NCBI GenBank assembly: GCA_947494325.1
Contig: CANLUS010000005.1
Span: 186,001 to 250,000, forward strand
DNA: 64,000 nucleotides
Direction: 5' to 3'
Source: an uncultured Flavobacteriaceae bacterium
GTDB taxonomy: Bacteria > Bacteroidota > Bacteroidia > Flavobacteriales > Flavobacteriaceae
Below are positions 1-8,877 of the stretch, in pieces (position 1 is the stretch's first letter; each line of letters opens with the position of its first letter). A program made the position numbers and the translations under genes. The notes below the pieces were generated by a model that was given only the letters and a program-made list of their open reading frames with translations, was not told the DNA's origin and made no database searches.

Positions 1-502
1 GAAATATAACAAATGGATTGTCGTTCTTTCAATTGCAATTCCATTAGTGGTTGCCGTTTTATTTGGGGTGAAGATACCCAACGCTGAGCCGCTAACGTTT
101 TTACCACCTATCTATGCTAGTATCAACGCATGTACAGCATTACTTTTAATCATAGCAGTTGTAGCAATTAAAAATGGCAATCGTAAGCGACATGAGAATT
201 TGATGAAAATAGCTATTGGTTGTTCCGTTGCTTTTTTAGTGATGTATGTAGCATATCATATGACTTCCAATTCTACCTCGTTTGGTGGTGAAGGTATTAT
301 AAAGTATGTGTATTATTTTATTTTAATAACGCATATTATTTTATCAATCATCATTATTCCCTTCGTGTTGATCACCTATGTTCGAGCTATTACGAACGAT
401 TTTGATCGCCATAAGAAAATAGCGAAGATTACCTTTCCTTTATGGTTGTATGTTGCTGTGTCAGGTGTGATTGTGTATCTAATGATTTCTCCTTATTATT
501 AA
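1..502 (+). CDS. DUF420 family membrane protein (5' partial)
   Basis: The reading frame is open from the first bases of the window (frame starting at base 2), so the true start lies upstream; the GTG at 47 is internal to the first membrane helix. Four or five hydrophobic helices are visible, with conserved-looking histidines at their ends (RKRHENLMK, MYVAYHMTS, THIILS, DRHKKIAK). This fits the DUF420 (YozB-like) family, which commonly sits beside SCO/cytochrome oxidase assembly genes and is thought to act around haem or copper oxidase assembly in the inner membrane; that role is inferred from family context. The next gene starts 4 bases after the stop, so the two are probably co-transcribed. 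Confidence 0.85.
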   Translation, partial: KYNKWIVVLSIAIPLVVAVLFGVKIPNAEPLTFLPPIYASINACTALLLIIAVVAIKNGNRKRHENLMKIAIGCSVAFLVMYVAYHMTSNSTSFGGEGIIKYVYYFILITHIILSIIIIPFVLITYVRAITNDFDRHKKIAKITFPLWLYVAVSGVIVYLMISPYY

Positions 503-506
503 AAGC

Positions 507-716
507 ATGAAAAAAATACTGGTCATTCTATTTTTATCGATATCGCAGATAGTGACGAGTCAATGTGCCATGTGTAAGGCTGTTGTAGAATCTGGAGATG
601 CTGAAATTGCCGAATCGGTCAATTCAGGAATCATCTATTTAATGGCATTTCCATATATTTTAGTGGGTGTAGGGGTGTACTTTTTGTACAGAAATTGGAA
701 GAAATTAAAACTTTAA
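507..716 (+). CDS. Small exported/membrane protein with a CxxC motif
   Basis: A 69-residue protein with an N-terminal signal-like segment, then a mature start rich in cysteine (QCAMCKAVVES) and a single C-terminal membrane helix (about residues 43-60) ending in a basic tail (RNWKKLKL). The CxxC immediately after the predicted signal could bind metal or be redox active in the periplasm. It directly follows the DUF420 gene. I recognise the arrangement from flavobacterial respiratory-assembly loci but not a named function. The short length and clean signal plus anchor support a real gene. Confidence 0.7.
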   Translation: MKKILVILFLSISQIVTSQCAMCKAVVESGDAEIAESVNSGIIYLMAFPYILVGVGVYFLYRNWKKLKL

Positions 717-848
717 CATTTCAATAAGAACGATAAAGTGTAACAAGTTTTACTTTTAGTCGTCATATAGAAAATCAAAAATCTGTAAAGCCAATCCTTT
801 ATTAAATTTTCATGTAGAGGTTATGGCTTTGTTTAACATAAACTAACT

Positions 849-2222
849 ATGAAAACGAAATTAAGTATACTCGTTGCCTTTTTAACAATTACAATCTCAT
901 TCGCTCAAGAAAAACAATGGACGCTCAAAGAATGCGTTGATCATGCGCTAGAGAATAACCTTTCTGTGCAAAGAGCGAAATTTACCACCGATTTAAGAAA
1001 TGAAGATATAAACACTGCCAAGGGTAGTAAATTACCTGGTTTTTCGGCTTCTGCTTCTCAAAATTTTAGTTTTGGTTCTGGTTTTGATGCGGCTAGTAAT
1101 TCTAGGGTATCTGTTGATAGACGTTCTAATAGTTTTGGATTAAGCGGTTCTGTTGCCATCTTTAATGGCTTTCGATTAAAAAATATATATGAGCAGTCTA
1201 AAGTAGCCTATGAAGCTAGTTTATTGGATTTGGAAAAAATGAAAAACGATATTTCACTAAATATTGTGAATTCATATTTAAACGTGTTGTTCAATAAAGA
1301 AAATTTGAAGATTGCCGAATCTCAGTTAGAAATAAGCAAGCAACAGTTCGAAAGAACGAAAGGTTTGGTAGAGGAAGGTGTGCAACCTAAAGGAAACTTA
1401 TTGGAAGTTGAAGCAACAATGATCAATGATGAGAACGCTATTGTGACCGCTCAAAATAATGTTGATTTAGCGTTATTAACACTTTCTCAAATTTTACAGA
1501 TACCAAATGCGGGGTTTGATATTCAAGATGTTCCAATTAATATTAATTCGGTAGCGTTATTGTATAACAATACAAATGAAATATTCGAAAAAGCAGTAAC
1601 AAATCAACCTGAGATTAAGAGTGCTGAATTAAGCTTAAAAAATGCTGAAACTCAGATTGAAGTTGCAAAAGCTGATTATTTGCCAAGTTTAACTGCCAGT
1701 GCAGGATTAAATACGGTGTACAATCATACGCAAGGAAGAAGTGATGACTTCTTTATCCCAGATCCTAATAATCCAGGACAGCAATTATTGGTGAAAAACG
1801 GATTTTTCGATCAATTGGATAATAATTTAGGTCAGTTTGTAGGACTAAGTTTAAACATTCCGATTTTTAATAGAGGTCAGGTAAAAGCAAATGTTAACAG
1901 AGCCAAGATCAATCAAAAAATATCGGAAGTTAATTTATCTGATCAGAAATTAGCTCTAAGAGAAGCGATAGAACGAGCATATATTAATGCGAAAGCTACG
2001 TTAAAAGAATATGAGGCAGCCACTAAATCGGTTGAAGCACAACAGATTTCTTTCGATTATGCAAAACAACGTTATGACTTAGGTGTTACCAATTCCTTCG
2101 ACTTTGAGCAAGTTAGAAATAGATTGGTGAATGCGCAAGCGGCCTTAGCAAGAGCAAAGTATAACTATGTATTTAGAACTAAAGTATTGGAATTCTATTA
2201 CGGTATTCCGATCATAAAATAA
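849..2222 (+). CDS. TolC family outer-membrane efflux protein
   Basis: A 457-residue protein with a cleavable signal peptide (to about residue 19, SFAQ) followed by WTLKECVDHALENN, the hallmark opening of TolC/OEP proteins. Two long alpha-helical repeats follow, with the usual NVVNSYLNVLF-like and AYINAKATL-like segments. It would form a trimeric outer-membrane and periplasmic channel for a type I or RND/ABC efflux system. No adaptor or pump gene is adjacent: upstream lie DUF420 and a small protein, downstream a terminator and then tsaB. Its partner is therefore either outside the window or shared. It is distinct from the second TolC gene at 46400-47770. Confidence 0.93.
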   Translation: MKTKLSILVAFLTITISFAQEKQWTLKECVDHALENNLSVQRAKFTTDLRNEDINTAKGSKLPGFSASASQNFSFGSGFDAASNSRVSVDRRSNSFGLSGSVAIFNGFRLKNIYEQSKVAYEASLLDLEKMKNDISLNIVNSYLNVLFNKENLKIAESQLEISKQQFERTKGLVEEGVQPKGNLLEVEATMINDENAIVTAQNNVDLALLTLSQILQIPNAGFDIQDVPININSVALLYNNTNEIFEKAVTNQPEIKSAELSLKNAETQIEVAKADYLPSLTASAGLNTVYNHTQGRSDDFFIPDPNNPGQQLLVKNGFFDQLDNNLGQFVGLSLNIPIFNRGQVKANVNRAKINQKISEVNLSDQKLALREAIERAYINAKATLKEYEAATKSVEAQQISFDYAKQRYDLGVTNSFDFEQVRNRLVNAQAALARAKYNYVFRTKVLEFYYGIPIIK

Positions 2223-2246
2223 ATAGAGCATTACCCCTTTTTTTAG

Positions 2247-2284
2247 AAAACATCTAGTCATGAAAATTGCTAGATGTTTTTTTG
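2247..2284 (+). terminator. Rho-independent terminator after tolC-like gene
   Basis: An 11-bp perfect inverted repeat (AAAACATCTAG ... CTAGATGTTTT) with a 12-base loop is followed by a T run, 25 bases after the tolC stop codon. Confidence 0.8.
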
Positions 2285-2296
2285 TGAAATCTACTG

Positions 2297-2304
2297 TATC
2301 TTTG
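2297..2304 (+). promoter_or_regulatory. Bacteroidota -7 element upstream of tsaB
   Basis: TATCTTTG matches the TAnnTTTG consensus of the Bacteroidota primary sigma factor and ends only 12 bases before the TTG start codon, so the leader would be very short. A TTG occurs at 2282-2284 but at a shorter spacing than usual. Confidence 0.6.
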
Positions 2305-2315
2305 TACTATAGGAA

Positions 2316-2993
2316 TTGAAAGCGATTATTTTAAATATAGAAACCACGACTAAGAACTGTTCTGTTAGTTTAGCCAGCAATGGGCAGGTAATTGCGATGA
2401 AAGAAATAAACGACGAAAGTTATTCTCATGGCGAAAATTTACATGTTTTTATTGAAGATGTACTAAAAGATGCTGCGAAGTCATTCGACGATATCAAAGC
2501 CATGGCCGTTAGTAAGGGCCCCGGTTCATATACAGGTTTGCGTATTGGAGTTTCAGCGGCAAAAGGTTTATGTTTTAGCCTAGATTTACCCCTTATTGCA
2601 GTTGATACTTTACGTTCATTGGCCTCATCTATTCAAATTGATGAAAACGCTGTGATTGTTCCTTTGTTGGATGCTAGGCGCATGGAAGTCTATAGTGCTG
2701 TATATGACTCTAATAATACGCAACTACGAGAAATAAGAGCTGAGGTGATAGATGAGCATTCTTTCAGCGAATATTTAACCATGAGCAAGGTCTATTTTTT
2801 AGGTGATGGTGCTCAGAAATGTAAAGAAATTATAACGCATGAGAATGCTGTTTTTCTTGACGGATATTTTCCGTCAGCACAGCAAATGGCTCAGCTATCA
2901 TATCATAAATACAAAATAAGCGACATCGAAGATGTCGCTTATTTTGAGCCTTTTTACTTGAAAGATTTCTTAATAACAAAATCCAAAAAATAG
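2316..2993 (+). CDS. tsaB: tRNA threonylcarbamoyladenosine biosynthesis protein TsaB
   Basis: TsaB is the dimerisation partner of TsaD in the cytoplasmic complex that makes t6A37 in ANN-decoding tRNAs. The 225-residue product opens with LNIETTTKNCSVSL, carries the family motif KGPGSYTGLRIG (residues 67-78), and ends with the flavobacterial-type tail VAYFEPFYLKDFL. It has the ASKHA fold but, as usual for TsaB, would not bind nucleotide like TsaD. The start is TTG, chosen because it gives the conserved N-terminus and there is no ATG in position. A perfect inverted repeat lies inside its last 80 bases (separate entry). The next gene is convergent, only 23 bases away. Confidence 0.95.
   Translation: MKAIILNIETTTKNCSVSLASNGQVIAMKEINDESYSHGENLHVFIEDVLKDAAKSFDDIKAMAVSKGPGSYTGLRIGVSAAKGLCFSLDLPLIAVDTLRSLASSIQIDENAVIVPLLDARRMEVYSAVYDSNNTQLREIRAEVIDEHSFSEYLTMSKVYFLGDGAQKCKEIITHENAVFLDGYFPSAQQMAQLSYHKYKISDIEDVAYFEPFYLKDFLITKSKK
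2913..2945. repeat. Perfect 15-bp inverted repeat inside the tsaB 3' end
   Basis: AAAATAAGCGACATC, a GAA loop, then GATGTCGCTTATTTT form a hairpin with A-rich and T-rich flanks, encoding residues around KISDIEDVAYF of TsaB. It lies 71 bases past the stop of the convergent minus-strand gene at 3017 and could terminate transcription from that side, because the gap between the two genes (23 bases) holds no other hairpin. Confidence 0.75.
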
Positions 2994-3016
2994 AATCATT
3001 ACATCGAATAATTCCT

Positions 3017-3700
3017 TTAGTTCATTCCGTCTAGGTGTCTACCCAATTTAGCCAGAGAGGTTTCGTCAGAAAACTTTACTCGATTTGCCTTCATAAATTT
3101 ATCAATTGCTTTTTTCTTTGCAGGAAACAGTTTTAATAGTTCTTTCTTTTTGGTAAAAGAACGAATGTCACCATTATGATCTGCTATGAAGTAAATAGCG
3201 CTCCCTTTTTTGTAGGCAGCAGGAACATCACTATCATAACTTGATTCAGCTTTCTTTTCTGGAACATATTTGATCACATCTTTCTTTAATAATGAAGATT
3301 TTGTTCCTGCATAGAGTACTTTTAAATAACCAGTTTTATTACTTCCTTCTGAAGTGTAATTATAAATTTTATATTTAGAACCGTCATTAAATGTAACTTC
3401 GTTAATTGTTTTCTTATTGATAATTACGATTTGATCATCGTTATTTTTAACTTCCATTTGATCATTAAAAGCATCATACCTCATTAGATAATTTTGATTG
3501 TAGCCTATTACTTTTCCAAATTGAAAATCAGTAATAAATCTACTTCCAGTAACATTTGCATCTATGATTCCTCTTGTCGTATTATTAGTAACGAAATTTT
3601 GAGAGTCATTGATAAAGTTTTCGGCAACTTGATTAATCCTTTGAGATTGGCCATTCAAACTGAAAGAAGCAAGTGCTATTAAAATAATTAATTTTTTCAT
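3017..3700 (-). CDS. Secreted protein of unknown function, paralogue 1 of 3
   Basis: A 227-residue exported protein; the start is set at the ATG at 3700, which begins a normal signal peptide (MKKLIILIALASF...), rather than further upstream. The mature part shares blocks with the next two genes: NNTTRG, FITDFQFGKV, RYDAFNDQMEVK, a KKTINEV step, GYLKV, LLKKDVIKYV, YFIADHNG and a lysine-rich C-terminal segment (KKKELLKLFPAKKKAIDKF). Proteins with the RYDAFNDQ-like motif and this Lys-rich tail are, as far as I recall, common in flavobacteria but uncharacterised. No catalytic motif or lipobox is visible. A TATATTTG element (3725-3732) suggests it also has its own promoter. Confidence 0.85.
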   Translation of the reverse strand: MKKLIILIALASFSLNGQSQRINQVAENFINDSQNFVTNNTTRGIIDANVTGSRFITDFQFGKVIGYNQNYLMRYDAFNDQMEVKNNDDQIVIINKKTINEVTFNDGSKYKIYNYTSEGSNKTGYLKVLYAGTKSSLLKKDVIKYVPEKKAESSYDSDVPAAYKKGSAIYFIADHNGDIRSFTKKKELLKLFPAKKKAIDKFMKANRVKFSDETSLAKLGRHLDGMN

Positions 3701-3724
3701 AATAAAATAAATTGGAATTGATAC

Positions 3725-3732
3725 CAAATATA
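3725..3732 (-). promoter_or_regulatory. -7 element for secreted paralogue 1
   Basis: On the minus strand TATATTTG matches TAnnTTTG and ends 24 bases before the ATG at 3700. No clear TTG lies at the -33 position. Confidence 0.45.
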
Positions 3733-3779
3733 AGGTATTTTCTCTTTTTGGTTAATAAATAAAAATATGTAGGTGGCAT

Positions 3780-4532
3780 TTAGTTCATTGAATCTAAATA
3801 CTTCACCAATTTAGACAAAGAATCATCCTTAGAAAACTTTATATGATTCGATTTTATAAAATTCGCTAACGCTTTCTTTTTCGTAGAGAATAAGTTTAAA
3901 AACTCTTTTTTTGTACTAAATGAATGTATAGCACCGTTGTGATGAGCTATAAAGTATAGGTCACTTGCCCTCTGATACGTAGGAGGAACTTCACCTACAT
4001 AACCCGACTCAATTCGCTTTCGGAAGACATATTTAATTACTTCTTTTTTGAGTAATGTAGTTGTTGATCCGCTAAAAACGACTTTTAAATAACCCGTTAT
4101 GTCTTGATTTCCTATTTGATAATTATAAATCGAATAATTTGAACCATCTTTTAAACGAACCTCATTAATGGTTTCTTTGTTAAGAAGAACTACTTTATCA
4201 TCGTCCATTTTGATTTCCATCTGGTCATTAAAAGCATCGTATCTCATGCGATAGTCTTTCTTAAATTTATCGACTTTTCCAAATTGAAAATCAGTAGTAA
4301 ATCTACTTCCGTCTGTGATAGCGTCATTAATCACTTTCGTTGTATTATTTGATTCAAAATCTCGAAAGTCAATACTAAGTTTGTTCGCCTCTCTATACTC
4401 TGGAAATGGCAACTTTATAAAACCAGGCGAGACATTATTAATTGTGTATGTATCTCCAAGAATACTTCTTGCCTGAGATTGAGCATTAAGGCACAAAGCC
4501 CCTAAAAAAAATAATAAGAGTAGTTTTTTCAT
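3780..4532 (-). CDS. Secreted protein of unknown function, paralogue 2 of 3
   Basis: A 250-residue exported protein with a signal peptide ending near residue 18 (CLNAQSQA). It carries the same blocks as its neighbours in the same order: NNTTKVI, FTTDFQFGKV, MRYDAFNDQMEIK, NKETINEV, ITGYLKV, LLKKEVIKYVF, YFIAHHNG, the Lys-rich segment FSTKKKALANF and a final LVKYLDSMN. Its N-terminal mature region (about residues 22-55) differs from paralogues 1 and 3, so divergence is concentrated there. Function unknown; secretion across the inner membrane is supported only by the signal peptide. Confidence 0.85.
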   Translation of the reverse strand: MKKLLLLFFLGALCLNAQSQARSILGDTYTINNVSPGFIKLPFPEYREANKLSIDFRDFESNNTTKVINDAITDGSRFTTDFQFGKVDKFKKDYRMRYDAFNDQMEIKMDDDKVVLLNKETINEVRLKDGSNYSIYNYQIGNQDITGYLKVVFSGSTTTLLKKEVIKYVFRKRIESGYVGEVPPTYQRASDLYFIAHHNGAIHSFSTKKEFLNLFSTKKKALANFIKSNHIKFSKDDSLSKLVKYLDSMN

Positions 4533-4650
4533 AATAAAAAGAGATATAAATTAATAGTTAAAAATTACTAATCAAAAAATCAGATTCTTGTTGATAGAGA
4601 TTGAAAGTGATAAAAAGTAATCGTCATTGTCATTTTAGCAAGGCCATTCA

Positions 4651-5400
4651 TTAAATAGTATCCAAATACTTCACCAAGGTGGTTAAAGATACTTCATCGG
4701 AAAATTTTATGCTATTCGATTTAATGAATTTCTCTAACTCTTTTTTCTTGACAGGAAATAAATTTAAAAAGCTTTTCTTACTTCGAAATGATCGAGTTTT
4801 ACCATTGTGGTCAGCAATAAAATAGAGATCTTTCCCTCTTTGGTATTTTGCCGGAATCGTAGTGTGATACCCAGACTCGGCCTGTTTTTCAAAAACATAT
4901 TTGATGACTTCTTTTTTCAATAAAGTTACCTCTGCCCCTTTAAAGCTTTCTTTTAAATATCCTGTTAAATTTTTCTTGCCTATATAGTAACTATAGATTT
5001 TATAGGTTGAGCCATCCTCAAAGCGTACCTCATTGATTGTTCTTTTATCAATAAGCTTAATATTATTTTGAGGTTTTTTTATTTCCATTTGATCATTAAA
5101 GGCATCATATCTCAATATATACTCTTTCTTAAAACCGCGAACTTTTCCAGACTGAAAATCAGTGATAAATCTTGTTCCAGCTGTCGTGTTATCGTCAATT
5201 ATTTTCGTTGTATTGTTTGTGCCAAAATCTCTATAGTCAACACTGTGGTGATCGAAACTTCGGTAGTCAAGTAAAACAGATCTACCATCAAAGCCAGCGT
5301 TATTGCCAAGATAAAGGCTGCTAATACTACTTGAGTTTTGAGATTGGCCTTCAAAACCAATACATGCAATACATACGAATAGAAGGAGTAATTTTTTCAT
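4651..5400 (-). CDS. Secreted protein of unknown function, paralogue 3 of 3
   Basis: A 249-residue exported protein, upstream-most of the minus-strand triplet. Signal peptide MKKLLLLFVCIACIGFEGQSQ, then an N/S/D-rich stretch with a near-repeat (LLDYRSFDHHSVDYRDFGTNNTT), followed by the shared blocks FITDFQSGKV, LRYDAFNDQMEIK, DKRTINEVRF, LTGYLKE, LLKKEVIKYVF, YFIADHNG and LVKYLDTI. The three genes lie between tsaB and mscS. I recall those two as neighbours in many flavobacteria, so the triplet may be an insertion that expanded by tandem duplication. Function not recognised. Confidence 0.85.
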   Translation of the reverse strand: MKKLLLLFVCIACIGFEGQSQNSSSISSLYLGNNAGFDGRSVLLDYRSFDHHSVDYRDFGTNNTTKIIDDNTTAGTRFITDFQSGKVRGFKKEYILRYDAFNDQMEIKKPQNNIKLIDKRTINEVRFEDGSTYKIYSYYIGKKNLTGYLKESFKGAEVTLLKKEVIKYVFEKQAESGYHTTIPAKYQRGKDLYFIADHNGKTRSFRSKKSFLNLFPVKKKELEKFIKSNSIKFSDEVSLTTLVKYLDTI

Positions 5401-5426
5401 AATAAGCGTGGTTTATTTATATAAAA

Positions 5427-5465
5427 ATGCACAAAAATCATACCAGAGATATAATTTTTGCGCAT
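5427..5465 (-). terminator. Hairpin between mscS and the secreted-paralogue cluster
   Basis: ATGCACAAAAAT and ATTTTTGCGCAT form a 12-bp stem (one G-T wobble) with a 15-base loop. Read on the minus strand it follows the mscS stop by 23 bases and is followed by a T-rich run, so it probably ends the mscS operon. Confidence 0.6.
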
Positions 5466-5488
5466 TCTATGTTGAAAATGTTGTTGTG

Positions 5489-6301
5489 TTATCCTTCCTT
5501 TTGAATTTCAACAGCATGTGGATATGGAATTTCAATTCCAGCTTTATCCAAGGCTACTTTTACAGATTCAGTAGTTTCAAAATAAACATCCCAATAGTTC
5601 TCAGGAGTTGCCCATGGTCGAACAGCAAAATTAACTGAACTATCTGCTAATTCTGATACTGCCACCATAGGAGCCGGATCTTTTAAAACCTTAGTATTCG
5701 ATGTAATAACATTTAGCAACACATCTTTAGTTTGTTTGATGTCAGCATCATACGAAACACCAAAAGTTAAATCCAATCGAATTTTCCCTTCCGCAGTATA
5801 ATTCGTTATGTTACCGTTCGATAAGGTGCCATTTGGAATAATTACTAATTTATTATCTGGAGTTACAATCTTTGTAGTGAAGATTTCTATTTCCTTCACC
5901 ACACCGATCTCCCCTTGAGCTTCGATTAAATCTCCAATTTTGATTGGTTTAAAAATCATCATCAATACACCACCTGCGAAATTTGCTAGCGACCCTTGAA
6001 GTGCCATTCCAATAGCAAGACCCGCTGCTGCCAATATCGCTGCAAATGAAGTGGTCTCAATGCCTAGTTTAGATAGAATAACGATAATTAGTAAGATCTT
6101 TAAAGTCCAACTAACAAGATTTAATAAGAACTTTTGCAAGCTTTCATCATAATTCTTTTTCATCATGATTTTGCCAGTGACGCCCATTATTTTTTTAATT
6201 ACCCAAGATCCTACGATCCATATAACAATAGCTGCCAATATTTTTAATCCGTACTCTGTTCCGTAAGTAGTTAGCGAGTCAATAATTTTTTCGAAATCCA
6301 T
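5489..6301 (-). CDS. Small-conductance mechanosensitive channel, MscS family
   Basis: A 270-residue MscS-type channel that would release solutes on hypo-osmotic shock. Three membrane helices are visible: residues about 18-38, 60-82, and the pore helix containing the family signature AAAGLAIGMALQGSLANF with its Gly/Ala packing pattern. The beta domain follows (KIGDLIEAQGEIGVV, then VTPDNKLVIIPNGTLSNGNITNYT, typical of MscS), and a mixed alpha/beta C-terminus. The length is close to E. coli MscS (286). It starts 1 base after the DUF1304 gene ends, forming an operon with the two genes upstream. Confidence 0.95.
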   Translation of the reverse strand: MDFEKIIDSLTTYGTEYGLKILAAIVIWIVGSWVIKKIMGVTGKIMMKKNYDESLQKFLLNLVSWTLKILLIIVILSKLGIETTSFAAILAAAGLAIGMALQGSLANFAGGVLMMIFKPIKIGDLIEAQGEIGVVKEIEIFTTKIVTPDNKLVIIPNGTLSNGNITNYTAEGKIRLDLTFGVSYDADIKQTKDVLLNVITSNTKVLKDPAPMVAVSELADSSVNFAVRPWATPENYWDVYFETTESVKVALDKAGIEIPYPHAVEIQKEG

Positions 6302-6302
6302 T

Positions 6303-6671
6303 TTAATTATAAATTTTTAATAAGGTTAAAGCTAGAGCTATCATTGCTGGGACAGCCTGCACAAAAAATATTTTTTTATTCTTTGTAGAGTATGACCCAT
6401 AAAGACCTGCTAAAGTCACACATATGAGAAAAAAAATTGCAATTTTATCGCCGTAGGTCTGATCAATCATTGCCCAGATCAAGCCAGCAGTTAGAAATCC
6501 GTTATATAATCCCTGATTTGCTGCCAACACTTTAGACTCTTCTGCAAACTCTGGTGTTACTCCGAACGCTTTTTGCCCTCTGGGTTTGGTCCAGTAAAAC
6601 ATTTCTAAAATCATAAAATAAAAATGTAAAAGTGCTACAAGTGCTATAAATACAAGAGAAAGAATGTCCAT
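6303..6671 (-). CDS. DUF1304 family membrane protein
   Basis: A 122-residue protein with four hydrophobic helices. The N-terminal helix contains MILEMFYWTKPRGQKAFG, matching the DUF1304 pattern (EMFLW followed by F). Function is unknown for the family. It overlaps the upstream thioredoxin-fold gene by one base in a TAATG arrangement and is followed 1 base later by mscS, implying translational coupling and a shared envelope-stress context. Confidence 0.88.
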   Translation of the reverse strand: MDILSLVFIALVALLHFYFMILEMFYWTKPRGQKAFGVTPEFAEESKVLAANQGLYNGFLTAGLIWAMIDQTYGDKIAIFFLICVTLAGLYGSYSTKNKKIFFVQAVPAMIALALTLLKIYN

Positions 6672-8794
6672 TATAAGGTGGTTTTAATTTGTTTAAATGC
6701 TTTTGTTGTTTCGTTTACCGGCAATTGACAAGTTCCATCAATACAAACATAAATAGTTGTTTGGTCATCATTATATTTGTACTCAAGAAGTGGTAAATCG
6801 CTATCTTTTGTGCTCCCAACAATCAATTTATTAGGGATGTATTTCTGATTGAATTCCTCTAATTTAACTTTCGCATTCTTTCCAGAAATTGCTACTTCAT
6901 AAAAATCACCGATATAATTGAGATATAACCATAACCAATTAGCTGAATTGCCACCATATTGGAAAGCCTGTTCTTTCACATTATGCAACATTTGTGAAGC
7001 ATTATCGGCATATTTTTTATTCCCATAATAATGGCCTAATAAGAATAAATTATTAGCCATGATCGAATTTGAAGACGGAATCACGTCATCGTTAATGTCA
7101 ATTTTACGAGCAATGAGTTGATCATCCATGTCTGAAGTGAAATGAAACAATTGACTTTCCGTATCATAAAAATGGTCATAGCAATAATCGGCAAGTTGCT
7201 TGGCATTCTGTAACCATTGTTCATCGAGTGTAACTTGATATAAGTTTAAAAAGGCATCTATGGTCGTTGCATAATCTTCGAGATATGCATTGATATTGCT
7301 TTTCCCATTTTTAAAATTTCTATTCAATCCACCGTCTTCTCTTAATTGATTTGAAACAATAAAATTAGCATTTTTTAGTGCCATGTCTAAAAAATGAGGG
7401 TCGTTAAAAGCGCGAAACGCATGTGTATAACCTTTCAACATAAGGGCATTCCAAGAGGTTAGAATTTTGTCATCAAGCCTTGGTCTTTCCTTCTTTTCTC
7501 TTTCAGTGAGAAGAATAGATCTCCAATTCTCTACTTTTTTGGAGAGATCTTCTTGACTGAGATTATATTGTTTTATTATTTCTTCATCAGTTTTTGTACG
7601 ATGCAAGTTGTAATTTTCGTGCTCCCATTTCCAGGCATCACTTATGTTATAATAGTCGCTAAAGAGCGCGAAATCATTTGGGATCAGTCTTTCAAGATCT
7701 TCCTTGCTCCAAACATAAAACACACCTTCTTCTAGCTCTCCTTCGGCATTATTACTATCCGCATCAAGCGAGGAGTAAAAACCACCTTGCTTATTGCTCA
7801 ATTCCCTTTCAACGAATGCAGTAGTTTGATATACTATTTTTTTAAACAGAGGATTCTTAGTTGCGACATAAGCATTGGCATATACACTCACCAATTGTCC
7901 GTTATCATAGAGCATCTTCTCAAAATGAGGAATATGCCATTTTGCATCTACAGAATATCTGGCAAAACCACCTCCAACTTGATCATGAATACCTCCTAAT
8001 GCCATTTTGGTTAGCGAGTTATTTACATAATCGAGTAATTTTTGGTTGGATGTCTGAGTACTGTAACGGAGTAAAAAGTCAACATTATTAGGTAAAGGAA
8101 ATTTGGGAGATCCGGCGCTTCCGCCAAGATCAAAATCCATGTACTCCGTCCAATTTGAGACAATAGTATCTATTTCTATTCTTGAAAAATTCGTGTCTTC
8201 GGTATTTAGCGTTATCAGGTCCGAATTTTTAATGCCCTCAGTCAGTTTGGTTGCGAATTCTTTCATTTTATCCGGATCTTCCTTATACACGCTAGATACC
8301 TTATTCAGTATATCCACCCAATTTTCTTTAGGGAAATAAGTGCCTCCCCAAACGGGTCGACCATCGGGTAGCGCAATGGCATTTAAGGGCCATCCACCTC
8401 TACCATTATTCATCAGTTGTACGGCTTTCATATAAATCTGATCAACATCAGGTCGCTCTTCTCTGTCAACTTTTATATTGATAAAATTTTGATTCATAAT
8501 AGTAGCAACTGCCGTATCTTCGAAACTTTCACGTTCCATAACGTGGCACCAATGACAAGCAGCATAACCGACTGAAATCAAGATTAATTTATTTTCTTTT
8601 TTAGCTAATTCTAAGGTTTCTTTACTCCAAGGGTGCCAGTCTACCGGATTATGAGCATGTTGCAATAAATAAGGGCTTGTCTCATTTATAAGAGCATTTG
8701 TATGGGGATGATCAGACATGTGTTTTTTATTTTGATTTGTACAACCAAGGGTGAGAAGTATGGCAAAAAGTAGTAAAGAAAATCGATAGTTCAT
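6671..8794 (-). CDS. Thioredoxin-domain (DUF255/YyaL, SSP411-like) lipoprotein
   Basis: About 707 residues, with a lipoprotein signal (ILLTLGC, lipid-attachment Cys near residue 18) and then the characteristic YyaL/SSP411 opening: [18 protein letters not shown], a thioredoxin-like motif AACHWCHVM (CxxC), and SFED. The rest is the large alpha/alpha (six-hairpin) domain seen in this family, related in fold to N-acylglucosamine 2-epimerases. The exact reaction is unknown; the lipidated envelope form suggests periplasmic redox or sugar work. Start options are 8800 (MRM) and 8794; the second is preferred because a TATATTTG promoter element at 8808-8815 would leave almost no leader for the first. 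Confidence 0.9.
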   Translation of the reverse strand: MNYRFSLLLFAILLTLGCTNQNKKHMSDHPHTNALINETSPYLLQHAHNPVDWHPWSKETLELAKKENKLILISVGYAACHWCHVMERESFEDTAVATIMNQNFINIKVDREERPDVDQIYMKAVQLMNNGRGGWPLNAIALPDGRPVWGGTYFPKENWVDILNKVSSVYKEDPDKMKEFATKLTEGIKNSDLITLNTEDTNFSRIEIDTIVSNWTEYMDFDLGGSAGSPKFPLPNNVDFLLRYSTQTSNQKLLDYVNNSLTKMALGGIHDQVGGGFARYSVDAKWHIPHFEKMLYDNGQLVSVYANAYVATKNPLFKKIVYQTTAFVERELSNKQGGFYSSLDADSNNAEGELEEGVFYVWSKEDLERLIPNDFALFSDYYNISDAWKWEHENYNLHRTKTDEEIIKQYNLSQEDLSKKVENWRSILLTEREKKERPRLDDKILTSWNALMLKGYTHAFRAFNDPHFLDMALKNANFIVSNQLREDGGLNRNFKNGKSNINAYLEDYATTIDAFLNLYQVTLDEQWLQNAKQLADYCYDHFYDTESQLFHFTSDMDDQLIARKIDINDDVIPSSNSIMANNLFLLGHYYGNKKYADNASQMLHNVKEQAFQYGGNSANWLWLYLNYIGDFYEVAISGKNAKVKLEEFNQKYIPNKLIVGSTKDSDLPLLEYKYNDDQTTIYVCIDGTCQLPVNETTKAFKQIKTTL

Positions 8795-8807
8795 TCTCAT
8801 TTTTTTT

Positions 8808-8815
8808 CAAATATA
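8808..8815 (-). promoter_or_regulatory. -7 element of the thioredoxin-lipoprotein/DUF1304/mscS operon
   Basis: TATATTTG on the minus strand matches TAnnTTTG and lies 13 bases before the preferred ATG (8794), predicting a leader of under about 12 bases. Confidence 0.5.
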
Positions 8816-8821
8816 CACAAT

Positions 8822-8857
8822 AAAAAAAAGCGCTCCGATCTAGACCAAAGCGCTTTT
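8822..8857 (-). terminator. Terminator after dodecin
   Basis: AAAAGCGCT and AGCGCTTTT form a 9-bp stem with a 14-base loop. On the minus strand it follows the dodecin stop by about 20 bases and runs into eight Ts. The A/T flanks also allow function in the other direction. Confidence 0.8.
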
Positions 8858-8877
8858 CATTTTTTTTAAATGTACGT

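Noticed and set aside
3017-5400. Prophage or mobile-element origin of the secreted triplet
   Set aside because: No integrase, transposase, or terminal repeats were found; simple tandem duplication explains it.
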